The translations under genes and the position numbers were made by a program. From positions 56,999,463 to 57,063,462 of the forward strand of contig CM048554.1 in NCBI GenBank assembly GCA_026413225.1: a stretch of 64,000 nt of DNA, given 5' to 3'. Origin of the DNA: Otis tarda (lineage: Eukaryota > Chordata > Aves > Otidiformes > Otididae). Below are positions 1 through 12,874 of this stretch, in pieces. Position 1 is the stretch's first letter. Every line of letters begins with the position of its first letter. The notes under the pieces are model-generated. The model had not been told where the DNA came from. It ran no database searches and was given only the letters and a program-made list of their open reading frames with translations.

Positions 1-411
1 TAATTTAAAAAAAAAAAACTGGAAAATATAAAGATGTTGAGATGAGAAAGACATTAAGTCAAAACCAAAAAGGATTTTTAAAATTTTAAGTTATTGCAAC
101 ACCCCATAAAATTTGTATTTCAGAGAGCTCACGTTCCTTTTCCATTTATGTCCCTGCAGTAAGCTTCCCAGTTGAACACTGTATCCCATAGCACACGGGA
201 GTCTGTGGCAGCTCCCTGGGCTGCAGGAACTCCATTCAGAGTTGTGCCCTCCCAAGTGGGAACAAGAAACCACATCAGAACTATAACTCTATGGAAACTC
301 TGCGGTACTAGGGAAAACTTCTTGATTGAAATAACTGATATTCAGGCTCAAGTTTTATTTAATCCTACTTCTTTTCCCCTAAATAAAAGGGATCAATGGT
401 AAAAATAAGCA
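1..411. other. non-coding DNA before first CR1
   Basis: No gene, RNA or repeat is recognised here. There is an A-run at 7-18 and otherwise mixed AT-rich sequence. Short open frames exist on both strands but have no recognisable protein features. The junction with the CR1 element lies near 412-420, where the translated + strand suddenly becomes similar to CR1 reverse transcriptase. Confidence 0.6.
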
Positions 412-1497
412 TTTATGGGTTTGATGGATGGACCACTCAGTGGATAACGAGTTGGCTGGATGGCCACACTCAGAGAGTGGTGGTTAACGGCTCTATGTCC
501 ATGTGGAGACTGGTCACGAGTGGCGTCCCTCAGGGGTCCGTGTTGGGCCCAGCCCTGTTCAACATCTTTGTCGGCGACATGGACAGTGGGATAGAGTGTA
601 CCCTCAGCAAGTTCACCAATGACACCAAGCTGCGTGGTGCCGTCAACATGCTGGAAGGGAGGGATGCCATCCAGAGGGACCTTGACAGGCTGGAGAGGTG
701 GGCCTGTGCCAACCTCATGAAGTTCAACCAGGCCAAGTGCAAGGTCCTGCACCTGGGTCATGGCAATACCAGGCACAAATACAGGCTGGGCAGAGAACGG
801 ATCCAGAGCAGCCCTGAGGAGGACTTGGGAGTGATGGTGGACGAGAAGCTCAACATGAGCAGGCAATGTGCTTTCGCAGCCCAGAAGGCCAACCGCATCC
901 TGGGCTGCATCAAGAGAAGCGTGGCCAGCAGGTCGAGGGAGGTGATTCACCCCTTCTACTCTGCCCTGCTGGAGTACTGGAGTCCTGTGTCCAGTTCTGG
1001 AGCCCCCAACACAAGAAGGACATGGACCAGTTGGAGAAGGTCCAGAGGAGTGCCACAAAGATGATAAAAGGGCTGGAGCACCTCTCTTATGAGGACAGGC
1101 TGAGAGAGTTGGGGCTGTTCAGCCTGAAGAAGAGGAGGCTCTGGGGAGACCTGATAGCAGTCTTCCAGTACCTCAAGGGGGCCTACAAGAAAGATGGGGA
1201 GAGGCTGTTCAGGAGGGCCTGTTGTGATAGGACTAGGGGTAATGGTTTTAAGATAGAGGGAGGCAGATTTAGATTGGATATTAGGAAAAAACTTTTTACA
1301 CTGAGGGTTGTAGAACACTGGCACAAGTTGCCCAGAGAGGTGGTGGAAGCCCCATCCCTGGAAACGTTCAAGGCCATGTTGGAAGGGGCTCTGAGCAACC
1401 TGATCTAGTTGGGGATGTCCCTGCTCCTTGCAAGGGGGTTGGACTAGATGACCTTTGAAGGTCCCTTTCAACCCTAACCGTTCTATGGTTCTATGAT
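412..1497 (+). mobile_element. 5'-truncated CR1 LINE, about 1.1 kb
   Basis: CR1 is the main non-LTR retrotransposon of birds and moves by target-primed reverse transcription. Most copies are truncated at the 5' end, as here. The element enters in the middle of the ORF2 reverse transcriptase, runs through the C-terminal part to a stop at 1406-1408, then shows the conserved CR1 3' untranslated block and ends in TTCTATGGTTCTATG at 1481-1495. It is the same subfamily as the copy at 12875-13754 by eye. The 5' boundary is inferred from the start of protein similarity and may be off by about 10 bp. No clear target-site duplication is visible. It is inactive. Confidence 0.95.
420..1408 (+). pseudogene. 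CR1 ORF2 reverse transcriptase remnant
   Basis: This is the decayed C-terminal half of a CR1 reverse transcriptase. It is read first in the frame of the ATG at 396 and later in the frame of 866-1408. Visible RT landmarks are [11 protein letters not shown] (about 520-552) and the catalytic block at 612-623. That block reads FTND, where active CR1 has FADD, so a catalytic aspartate is lost. Compared with the copy at 12875-13754, there is a one-codon deletion in SPEEKDLG near 820. There is also a 12-nt in-frame deletion near 970, and about 8 extra bases near 980-988 that shift the frame. After the shift the reading continues through the [11 protein letters not shown] region to the normal end SNLI and a TAG stop. 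The product would be non-functional. Confidence 0.93.
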
Positions 1498-1499
1498 TT

Positions 1500-3565
1500 T
1501 CTCACTGTAACAGGCTTACTGAGCCTGAGTCAGCCCTGGTTGGCTTTTTCCCCCCTGTTGCTGCTTCTTTGGTAGTATGGAGCCCTGCACCACAGGCAGG
1601 CAGGTGGGATCTGTACCTGGAAGAGATGCACTGACATAAAAACTTAAAGCCTGACATAGACAAGTCCCACATTCAGTCTGTTACGGATCAGCAGTTTCCC
1701 AGTGTTTACCTGGCCACTCAACAGCAACTGCTGCAAGATCTGTTTCCAGGAGGAAGGTGAAACACTGAGGTAGGTGAAGCATTGTGGCAGGAGGATTGCC
1801 TTCTTGTCACCTACACGGACAGCTGGCTTTGGCTCTGATCCTAAAGGTTTACATCAATACCCAGGTTTTGAAAGATGTGCTCTTCCAAGCATAGGTGCAA
1901 AAAAGACATTTTTTAAAAAGCCCTGCTATGCCTCACCATAGAAATTCCTACGAGCTACCAAGTTTAATTTAGAGTATGTTCAATGTTTTCCAATTTTTAT
2001 TTAAATTGCACATAGACTCTCCCCTCAGAGGAGGATGAACAAATGGTCCCATTGTATTTTTTACAAACCATTTCAAGCATGATTTGGAAACTGTTGCAAC
2101 TCTGACACTCAGTGTAAACACCACCACATTTTTGGAAGTTTTTTCATGCAAATTCAGTAGTACAGCATGAACTTACCTCAAATAACAATAATACAGAGCA
2201 GCTCCCCCAGGGTGTAGATAATATGCGTAATCACCACAGTCTCTGCCTATTCAAGTTAACACTTCTCAACAACACATGCAATCTTCAGCAAAACTAAGCT
2301 TTTACAAATTGCTGTTAATATGAATCACACTTCAGTTGCCTAAGTATCTTTTCTGCAGGGCTTATGTTTTCCCTAGAGGTATTTAGATTGGGAATTCTTA
2401 ACCACTAATTGAATATGAACTTGGATAACTGAGCAGGTCAGCATCGCTTCTGAAATGGAGGCTGAAGAACTTAACTGTCCAGACTCAGTGCGGTAAACAT
2501 GTCTGACTTACATTGTATAAAAACCTCATGATATGGTAAAGGTTTGAGGGGCACTGTTTCAACAGACCTTGGAGGTGAGGAGTATCATGTGATGCATTCA
2601 GACCTCCTCTCTCAACAGCTCAAGGTGGGATGTCCCTGCCACAAAACAAGTTGGGTCACTGCATTCATTCTCACGGCTCAGGCATGTGACAAATTAGGAA
2701 GGACTTCCATTCAAGGTTTTGTCTACCTTTTTTTTTTTTTTTAAAATGCACTAAATATATGCTACATTCCAACATCATTAAGACAGTAAAACAATCTGAC
2801 AAAACAAAGGGATTTATAAATTGCCTGCTGCACAAGTTCTAAGAACAGAGAAAAGCAGGCTCATCGCTTTTAAGCCACCAGATCATTGTTGCACGCCAGT
2901 GTAGGTATTGAGTTTGGTCTGATATTTTAGTCCTCCAAAGCAACTGACATCTCCTAAGGATTTTGCAGACAGCCCAAAACTATACTTTAGTATTTTTATA
3001 CAACGATAATAGTTCAAAAGGTCTTTTTGCACTGTTAATTTCATTCTGTTTTGGTGCAGTAAATTTAGAAATACATATTTAACCAGGCATAATGCTGCTA
3101 CTTAATCAGTAGATGCATGTACATTGAAACAAAAGCTGTGAGTACCAGTTAGGTACGAATATTGCTACAACAGCTCAAATGGAGGGTAGGGAAATGGGGC
3201 AGCAATGAAATCACACAAAGCATCACCAATCTCATAAATGCAGAAGAAGGAAAGATAACAAGCATAATATTAACATAAAACACAGTGTTCTATTTTTTAT
3301 GTTGAACAATAGTTTTGCTGCAAAAGCAAGTTTCTCTTCGTTGAACTTGGGGAAACTGAATGCCTACTGGTGTATACTGAGGCTGTGCTTCCAGCTGGAG
3401 ATGGACAATCAAGACAGTATAATCCAATTTCCATGTAATTCAAATCAAACCCCACCCTGTTTCCTCCATCACCACCAGTTTTCCTCAATTTTTGGGTTGG
3501 TTTTTTTTTTTTCCAGATACATTAATACACTTTGGTTTTATCTTCCTATAACACAATGTGTGAGA
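1500..3565. other. non-coding interval
   Basis: About 2.1 kb with no gene recognised. A 15-base T-run is at 2728-2742. The translated frames are short and lack known motifs. Nothing here resembles a promoter, RNA gene or further transposon that I can name. Confidence 0.6.
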
Positions 3566-3710
3566 TTCTCATCCCTGGAAATATTCAAAGCCAGGTTGGA
3601 TGGGGCTCTGAGCAACCTGATCTGGTTGGAGATGTCCCTGCTTCTTGCAGGGGAGTTGGACTAGATGACCTTTGAAGGTCCCTTGCAACCCTAACTATTC
3701 TATGATTCTA
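3566..3710 (+). mobile_element. CR1 3'-end fragment, 145 bp
   Basis: This short, heavily 5'-truncated CR1 keeps the last codons of ORF2 (a SLEIFKARLDGALSNLI-like reading, with TGG where the full-length copy has its stop). It also keeps the conserved 3' block, about 3636-3690 (GGGGAGTTGGACTAGATGAC), and the terminal TTCTATGATTCTA ending at 3710. Its sequence differs visibly from the 412-1497 copy (for example GTTGGATGGGGC versus GTTGGAAGGGGC), so it is an independent insertion and not a local duplicate. Confidence 0.92.
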
Positions 3711-5476
3711 ATATGCATACATGCTAGTTGTGGAGTTTCTCACTATCTTTTAGTTTTTCCACCCGATGGGCAAAACATCATAATACAAAATGGTGGATAT
3801 GGTATTTCCTCATGTATCCAAGACAAGAGATAGAAGACTGCACACAACCTATACATGCAGTTGCTTCAGAGATCCTTCCCAAAAGGAGACCTTCTGGCAC
3901 TTGTGATGGCAAAGTGTAGATTTGGTAGAGGGAGAATTCGTGGAGTTCAAAGATTCAGCAGGGAGAGAACAAGGCAAGTGTGGCTCGCTATTCAACCTCA
4001 GCACCATAACAGTAGCCAGAGCACAGACTCTTGCAAAGATAAGCTCTTTCAGGTGAAAAAGCGATACCTTTTGTTAAGGCTTGAATAGCTTGTGCCAGGT
4101 CACAGTAGCTTTCCAAGTTACTCTCTGTTCAACCAACTGTATTACAAGACGGGCAAAAAGGATTCACCTTTCAAGAAATGGACTAAGAAGCAAAACAAAA
4201 GGGAACATAAAAGGAGATCTGTCCTCAAAAGTACTATCTTTGCTTTTAAAGTTACTTTGTTCTCCTTTGGGCTCGTGTAAAACAAAGCCTGAGAAATGCA
4301 AATACTTCCAGCGTGCTTACATGAAGGGAAGGTGCTTTGGCAGCAGAAAGTCTGTCCCAATGCCCTGGCTGTCCAGGACTGCCCCTGGCCCAGCATCCCA
4401 CTCTGCTGGCCCCTTAAGCCTCCTTGGCTCAGTCAGCAGTAGGAGCTGGGCAGTCCAGAAAGAAAATTGCTTTGAGAAACTGAAAAAGGCCAGAAGTACA
4501 GACCAGGTGAGATCTGTGAGCTCACAGTGTCCCCAGATTTCAGGTCTGGTGAGGGATCCACACCCACCAAGACCTAGACCCAAAGAGGAGTTTAAAGATG
4601 AGAGGCAAAACAAAAAATGAGAGCCTTATACTACATAGGACAGGCCTTCCCTGTTTTCTCTGCTCCATGGTTCTGACCCAGGAGCCTCACTCAAGATATT
4701 TCTCCTCTCTGGCTCCTTCCTTCAACTCTCCTTTCAGGTTTTGCTCATCTCACTTCCCCCAGTGCACTGCTCCCCTCCTCCCTTCCTGTGAATGCTAGTT
4801 CCTATTCCCCAAGACTCTGAACCAGGATCATTTCCTTGCTCAATTTGTGTTGTCCTGGAGCCATGCAGCAGTACGGGTAAGGACAAGTGTTTTGTGATGC
4901 CGCCTCATGTCTTAATCTCTGCTTCCCCAGAGGAGCGCTAGAAGACAGCAGCAAGGGCTCAGCTGCTGCTTTAAAGCCCCTTTCCTGACATTTATCTTTC
5001 CCCAAGATGGCTAGGAAGTCCTTCTTATATTCCTGGTTTCCAGGTTGTGTGAGCATGGTCTTACAAACCACAAACCATTAAAAGTCCTTTTTTTGGCATC
5101 AGAAAGTCATAAAGGCCACTGTGCATACGCAACAGCTTTGCAAAGTGTAGGAAAAGGAGAGAGGGTGGGAAAAATCTACTTTTGCATGTTTCCTCACAGG
5201 AGTCACCTGCTTCCTTATCTCCCCAGTGGCTGATTCAAGAGCTAGACTATCCCCCTCCCCCCGATGCATGTACTAGACATTCCCATGGTGTAACATAACA
5301 GCTTCTCCTTACCTTCATAGAAGAGGGTTTTTTTTCATAGACGTGTCACTCAACTAGGAGATGAGACACTGTGGCAATATTTTTAAAATCCAAATATATC
5401 TGTAACCAAAAAAAAAAAAAATTTGTATTACTGACTTCCTCCTCATTAGCAGCTAAAAATCATGATGTTTCCAGAA

Positions 5477-5487
5477 GGGGGGGGGGG
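5477..5487 (+). repeat. poly-G tract (G11)
   Basis: Eleven consecutive G bases followed by AAGGAAGG. It is a slippage-prone homopolymer and a likely length-polymorphism or sequencing-error site. Confidence 0.9.
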
Positions 5488-7618
5488 AAGGAAGGTAATC
5501 TGCAACATTTTCTGTATAAAGAAAATCCACCTTCAAGGCACCTGTAATTAAAACAATGAAACATAATCCTCCTGTGCATTGGGTAACCTTACAGACACAC
5601 AGAACTGTACATGGTAGCGATGGGTAGCACCCACAGAGCTTTATCCAGGTTATAAGAAATTGTAAATGGTGAATCAAAAAAAAAAAAAAAAATCTATTAC
5701 CCATGTCATGCTTTGACAAGGGGATCTGAGACATGGCAGGAGGTAAGGTTTAAGATGTACTCATGGTCATTGTGAAAATTCATACCAAATCAACTATCTT
5801 AAAAGCTCTTGTACATTTTCCCTTACCTTCACCATCAACATGCTTATTCTTAGGAAAAGTGACTTACAGTTCAACTCTCAAGTTATAGAGATGGGCTACT
5901 GCAACTTAGCCTGTGTGCACAAATTTGGCAGGGGTTATTTCATCTCGCACTCTTATGCTTAGATTTTTGCTGGACTGGGGCAGTGGGGAGGAGAAGAATG
6001 CAGAGATCCCAACAGCAGTAGTAACAAAACAGATGGGCAGGAGCTGATACTGGGGACACGGGGAACAGTTTGGGAAGTGGAGCCTTACAACTGACAACCA
6101 GGAAGAGAGAGAAACCAGGAGAGCGGAGGAGGGGTGAGACAGGTTGTTCAGTGGCTGTCAAGAGAGACTGGGAAAGAGGTGGAAAACAGGAATGAGCAAG
6201 ATAGCTGGAAGCAAATGAGCGGTGGATAAGGGGAAATGATGCAAGAGAGGGAGCCCAGGAAAGAGGGCTCTGCTCAGTAGGACTGAGAATGAAGGCACGG
6301 ACACACTTGCAGTAAGTCTCTCAGGGATCTCACACAGCACAGAGATCCTATAATGAGCAGTGTGCAAGCTGTGAACTGAGAGAGACAAAACTAGGAAGGC
6401 CGGGGGGGGGAAGATTGAATTGTGCATTGCAATTATACCACAGCTATTTTTAACACAGATAAGCAGCATGGCCAGGAGGCTGGAGTGTAATTTGTGTGCA
6501 ATGCACACAGCTTCTTGGTGGTAGCTGCTTCCTGTGCTGGTGTCTGAGCCAGGAAGGCAGAAGCTTGCTTGTGCCATCCAGCTCTCCCCACATCTTCCCT
6601 CTCTGGCCAGATGCCTATGTTAGATGGATTCCTGTTGAAAGTGCTTGCATTTTGGAAGCTTCTATGTGCTTGAATGCTGGAGGTGGATTACAAAGGAAGG
6701 ACTGGTTAGAATGTTTTGAGGTGTGGGAAGAAGGAAGTTGCTAAGAGAAGACACTAATTTGAGCTCCTAAATGTCTCATTACTTGCTCATGCATATTCCT
6801 AGTGCAAGGTTGAGAAAGAAATCACTGCATATCCAGCCTCGAAAGCAACTTAAAACCTGGATTCTACACTATTTCTTGCTTTGTCAGTAACAAGGCAGAA
6901 GATAATACAAGATTTTTAGGTTGGGGCTCTGTTACGTCAGCTGTGACTTGAGCTGCACACAAAAGCACTGGGAAAGATGCTTCTGCATGTACAGGAATTA
7001 AGCAGGTTCTTGTTATGCCCTTTATCCCCTCAGGAAAAATGAGCACAGCTAAAAACTGTCAGAGCCTTGGCTGCAATCATTTAGTACTTTGACAGCATAT
7101 CTGCAAGAATACGGTAAATAGGGAAGGAGGAAAGATATGACTTGCTCCAAAGAAATAACATTCTTCATTTCCCTCTCACCTCCCTTCTCAGTCATCCACT
7201 TCATGGAGCAAGTGAGTAAAAAATGATCCAGAGGGTAATGGCTGGCTACGAGAGGCTCCCAGGTCCATTGCGGGCGTGCTATGGTTCAAACCATAGCTCT
7301 TGCTCAGCTCTGACAGCCAAACCCTCATCTTTGTAATCTGTATCCTGGCTGTGGAGTTCTCTGCTCTGATTATTCTGCATGTGTCTCTCCTCACAGCCTG
7401 GAACAGGCTTTCCAAGGGTTGAGACCCCTGGAACAGGGAAGATTTATGGAGCCAGTCAATGGTGGTTGCATACTGCAGAAACTTGAATAAGAACCGAAAG
7501 ACTCTTCTAAATCTTAGGAGGGAAGTTTCCCTCCGCTTCAAGGATTACTCACTTCCCGGTGCACTCAAGTTGAAGGATTAAGTAACTTTTCCCAAATATA
7601 GAATGTATCACACCCAAT

Positions 7619-7632
7619 CACACACACACACA
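7619..7632 (+). repeat. (CA)7 microsatellite
   Basis: Seven perfect CA units, preceded by the degenerate CACACCCAAT. Confidence 0.9.
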
Positions 7633-8513
7633 CTGCTGCCTTCTTAAGTGAAGCATCTGAGGAGGAAAATGAGATTACAAATTTAGGAATATAATGAGAT
7701 CAAGTTAAATTCACACCATTTCCCCGCCTAGGCACAATCTATGTTATTAGAAAGGATTAATTTTTTTTTTGTTGCAATTTCTAATCTCATTATCCCTTTT
7801 GTCACAAGAATGATTTATCAGAATTTCAATACTTAATGCTATACATTTTGTGAAATATTATATTACACTTTAACATAGTACCTTCACTTGACTTTTCCAG
7901 TATTCTATACTTTCATTAGTTGATATCCACTCACTCATGCCATACCACTCTGCACAGCAATAAATAGGAAGATCAGCCAACCAAATCACACAATATTGAA
8001 AAGGTCAAAGTAGTATACTACATTACTGTAATTTAGAGAATACTGTTCACAAAGTATTAAAACTTTAATGCCTTATTTATGTGACAATGAAAGTAATGAA
8101 AATAAAATGTTTTGCAAAATGATCACATTATTACCAGAAATCATTGGGAGATTGAGAGATTGCAAACCCCTCAATATAATTATCTTTATAGTCTAATATA
8201 TATTCATGTTATTCTTTAGGCACTCTACCTCTTATGCCAAGTTTCTGTGTCTCTCACCAGAAAGATATGTTCTGTTTACTACTTCTTTTGATGTTTTTTA
8301 AAGACAAACATTAAAGAAGCTTTTAAGGAATACTCACAAGCACTTTGAATCACAACCCTCTTTTAGCTAACCTGTAAAGAAATTTAGACAGAAATAAGTG
8401 TGAAAAATAAGATAAGGAGCCAGGACACCTATTCATGACTTCCAGTTTGAAATGCCACAGTTGCAATAATGCATTGCAAGATTTCCTAATGCCGGGCTGC
8501 AGCTGATCTGGCA

Positions 8514-8529
8514 TCTCTCTCTCTCTCTC
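8514..8529 (+). repeat. (CT)8 microsatellite
   Basis: A perfect CT dinucleotide run followed by CCCACTAGG. Confidence 0.9.
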
Positions 8530-11500
8530 CCACTAGGTCCCTGTTGAGAGATCAGAGAGTCTGGACTACAGCAAAGCTGCAGCATTTGCAGACAATATAG
8601 CTGAACAGTCATGTTCAACACACTGATGCTAGTTAGGTGCTTAAATGGCAGAAAGAGCCTGTATCTTTTGTTGTTCCTATATGACACTTGAAGTTTTGGG
8701 GGTTTTTTGTTTTGTTTTGTTTTCCCTCAAGGGTATAGAGTGTGGTTTGGGGAGACTGGGGTTGTTTTTAGGAGTTGTTTTTTGGTGTGGTGCTGTTTGC
8801 TTTTTAGAAAAGCACCTGATACCTTGTCTACATAAAATTAATGTCCTAGTAGAAGCAATGAAGCCTCCTCCCTTGACAGTCACATCTCCAATATAGATGC
8901 TATTATTCCAGTAGCAAGGTTTTGCACATGGCTAATCAGTTTACTGAGGAAATAATTACACTCTGTGTCACAATTTTCAGTCTATTCAGTCTAGAAAACT
9001 AAAGCTATACTCTTACAACTACTAAATGTCTACAGGTAAGATGAACAAGTAGTTTGCCAAGAGAGAGACTAAAAAAAACCAACCCACAAATAAAAAAAAA
9101 AAACCAACAAACACACTAAGCTTTGTCAGCAAAGGTTACCTAGGAGAAAGCAAGCGAGGAAGAAATGAAGTAGTGCATCTCCTGGCTGATCCATGCCTCC
9201 TGCAGCCTCCCACCCCAAGCTGGTGCCTTGGCACCACGCTGGTGAGGCTCAGGGCCCTCTGGCAGAGCAGGTGGCCGTGGGTGGCTGCTCCACTGTCCTC
9301 CTACTCCCAGCAGATTTGCTGGTGCTGAGGGCGTAGAAAGCGAGCTCCACCTGAACAAAGTGAACCCCTTCACTTTTGAGATGATGGCTGGAGGGATGGA
9401 GAGAGTGCCTTACGGAATTTTGATTCGAATTTTATAACATATGGAAATTGGTCTGCAAGAAAAGTGAGAAATATTTAGAAACAGTTGGAAAGGCTGTCAT
9501 TGAAATTTATCCTGGCTATGTCTAAACATGGAAAAGGACAACAGAAACCAATGTTAACTTAAGAAAAATGTAAAGAGAACTGACTCTGAAACAGGCAGAA
9601 GGCTTATTTCTTTTTAAGTATAAACAATCTGGTGAGGAGGAAGAAAGGCAGAACTACAAAAATAAGCCAAGGCAAGTAAAAAATAATGAAGGTAAAAAAA
9701 TAATAATACTCTGCATCACTTTGCAGAGATTTTTTCTTGTACAGCAGTCTCCAAATATAACTTTCTTAAGGGAGAAACCAGACAAAATATTTCTGTTCCA
9801 AAATATCACAGTGGAGAATGGTATAAAAGGAAGGTGTGCTGACGGAGGGGGGTAACCTTCAGCTATGGACAAGCTTTTTAGATACCCTCCTTCAGAGGGA
9901 AGTCTTTCTAGCTTCTTTATGCAGTCAATGGAAAGAGGCACTAGCCTTCACAGGGCAATTCAATATCCCTAAATGCAGGTGGCTTGGATGCCTTATTTAC
10001 AGTAGGGATAAAGGCTATAAAAAAATCACAAAACCTGTAGTTTTCTTCAGGCTTTGAGTCTTTGGAGGCCTGGGCTGAATTGCAGATGGAACAAACATTA
10101 CTGCCTTCAGGGGAAGTTAAGGAAATGGGTGTGAGGACACAGCACCCTTGTTTGATCCTTCTCCCTTTTTTCTGTTCATTAAGTGCAGCATTGTGCATTA
10201 AATCTCTGCTTTCTCACTTGTTCTCTGTGGTTCTCCCCACCCCTCCTCAGCTCTGTAATTCTTCTTTTCAGTCCAGTGCCACGGGCAGCCACAGGCGTAG
10301 GGAGCTCCCAGGCTGTCAGCTTGCAGAGGTGCAGAGCACCCCTCTGCTTGGTCTGCGGATTTCCTTCCCCACTGCGGTTTTCTGCTGTCGGAGGAGTCCT
10401 AGCCATAGGGAGCAACCCTTTATCCAGAGCAATAACCCAGTTACACTTGTAGGTGTCCTTTATGCAGAAAGTATCTAGTACCAAGGTAGAAATTTTGTTC
10501 TCGGGGAACTTGTAAAAAGGCCTATTACAAAGACAGTGGAAAAATTAGTGTGGAGGCAGCAATAACAAAAATATTTGAAATACCAAGATTAACAATGACT
10601 ATAATCAAGGCTAAGGACAGAATTAGAGAATGTAATTGCTTCTAATTTGAACACCATAGCATTTACCCACTTTTCATAAATGCCAAACAGGCAAGATTAT
10701 CTAGATTTTCAAATGAGTTTATCTATGAACAATTGGCTGAGTGGATTGACAGAAAAAGTAATCTAAGATGCTGAATGTGTAGCATACTTGCTATAGAAAC
10801 ACAATGACAGGGAATGCTGTTATTACTGTACAAAGTGGCTGAATCTAACAGTATAAATTCAATGCAAAGCCTTTCCATGATTCTATTTTGGAGAGGCAGA
10901 GCAACCTAAATTGCCCTATTTTTCTTTCCTTTAAAAAAAAAGTTCAATTTTAAGAGTTTGTATGTATATAAATTCCAGAAAAGTCACAAGATTCCTGTTT
11001 TTCTTTCTTCACACACTATATCTAACACCAGTTTCTCCTCCCTTTGTTTCACTTTTCCTTTAGAATGCCAAGAGAGCTGCAGTTTGGCTTAGGAGGCCAA
11101 CTCATTGCATTTACTTGCTTTAAGTCTATTCCCCAATAGCTTTTCATTGTGCGACTACTTAGAAACAACTGAACAGAAAAATCAGTATGTCTATGCTCAT
11201 ACTCCCAGAAGTATATAAGCAATCCTTTACTTAACTTACACCTAGTAATTTAGGCTGATAGCTTATTTTCAGATCCAAACTTTCAAATTTGCAGGTTACT
11301 CAGTACTTTCTGACAGAAGACAGGAACCACATCACATGCTGTATTTTGCCACCTGCTGCAATATAGAATTTCTGTAAATGATTGAAAACAGAGGGTAAAC
11401 CACAGTTTATTTTTGGTAGAAATTTCTCAATAAAACTTCAATATTGCTTACAAATTTCTGCAAAAATAAATTGAAGAATTTGAATTAATAACATATTTAT

Positions 11501-12874
11501 TGCTGATAATATTTGTCAGGTTTTAGGGGTTTCTGAAAAAATATGAAAAGCAGAAATATTAATAGAATAACACACTTTGCAGTGTATTACATCAATTTCT
11601 CAAATCTCCCTGATTCATAATAAAGCAAGCACACCCAGTGTTGAAGAAATGTGGTATTGCCTAGGCTTCACTGCACATGTGCTGAAGTGCAGATGTGCAC
11701 TTGTGCTCCATCAGGCTATTCCATGACATCCAAACAAAGTGTCCCTGACATAGCAGAAAGACACCAAATTTGGACTGATAATGCAGCGCATTTGTATAGC
11801 GGAGTATGGACATGAGCAAAACTGTGCCAGGGTAGGGCTGACAAAGGATAAAAAGAAGATATGAAACAGAGTTAAAATACAAGTGAAAATCTTCATGGCT
11901 CACATAAATGCACCCAATGGTAACTACCATCATTTTTCAATTTCTTCACACAGAAAATATTTAAATAATCTCATGGTGTTTCCCTCCCATCCTTCCCATC
12001 ACTCCCTTCCTCCTTTTGCTAGCTTTCTCACATCACACCTTTTGTTTCTTAAGGTCAGTTTTAAGACATCTTCCTATGTGCATGAACAAGGCCACAGTGA
12101 ATAGTGTACACTAAAAGATGAAACAATAATTCGTTTCCCAAAAACACCTTGACCAGCTGCCACCAGGGAGGGAAGCGAGAGAGCTCTTCTACTTTGCAAG
12201 TAAGGGTTCCTGGTGAGGTGACATATTTTTCTGTTTCTTCAGGTTAAACGTATTTGTTATTTACATGAAATCCATCTGCTAAAACATCCTACACACCCAA
12301 TAGGACCATACAGTTGAAACACATTAAAAACACATTAATGTGTCTTTCCATACTGTGATGTGTTAACAGTGTAAAGAGCTATTAGGACCAGGCTGTCAAG
12401 CATACACAATAGCCGAACTGCTGGGTCAGCATGAACATACACTGCACCGTAATTCATAAGAGAATACCATTAACATATGGTGACATAAATAGACATAGAG
12501 AAGATCAACATTTAACACCTGTCTTTAGCCCTTCCCAAATATTTTGCCCTTTCAACTACTAAATTCTTTGGAGTTAGCAACAGCAAGCTAGGCTAGGGAA
12601 AAACAAAAAAAAACCAACCCCACACACCTGTGAATCAGTGGCCCATTTTTTTCTAAGTGCTTGAAAGGAAGAGAAAAACATCTATGGGAGCAAACATATT
12701 CAATGTACAAGAAAAATCTGGTTTTGTCTGTAAAAATTAGGTAGTTGCCAAAGTCTGCTGTATTCTCATTAGCACAGTCGTCTACTTGAGCACATACGTA
12801 GAAGGTTATAGTGCAGAGGTTCCTTTGCAAGTTATCTTTGTCCATTTGACTAAAACCATATAAAAATTGTCTCA

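Larger units (their letters stand above)
3711..12874. other. non-coding interval with simple repeats
   Basis: About 9.2 kb without a recognisable gene. It contains homopolymer and dinucleotide tracts: A14 at 5408-5421, G11 at 5477-5487, A17 at 5676-5692, G9 at 6402-6410, (CA)7 at 7619-7632 and (CT)8 at 8514-8529. It also has a T/GTTTT-rich patch at 8698-8724. The longest open frame, about 179 codons at 4081-4620, has no domain, starts without ATG and is Ser/Pro/Lys-rich; it is treated as chance. The stretch 9180-9320 is locally GC-rich but shows no promoter or coding signature. Confidence 0.6.

Noticed and set aside
393..1058. 221-codon minus-strand open frame
   Set aside because: It is the antisense shadow of the CR1 reverse transcriptase remnant.
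4081..4620. 179-codon open frame on the + strand
   Set aside because: No ATG at the stated start, no recognisable domain, and low-complexity Ser/Pro/Lys-rich composition; the length is possible by chance in 64 kb of six-frame translation.
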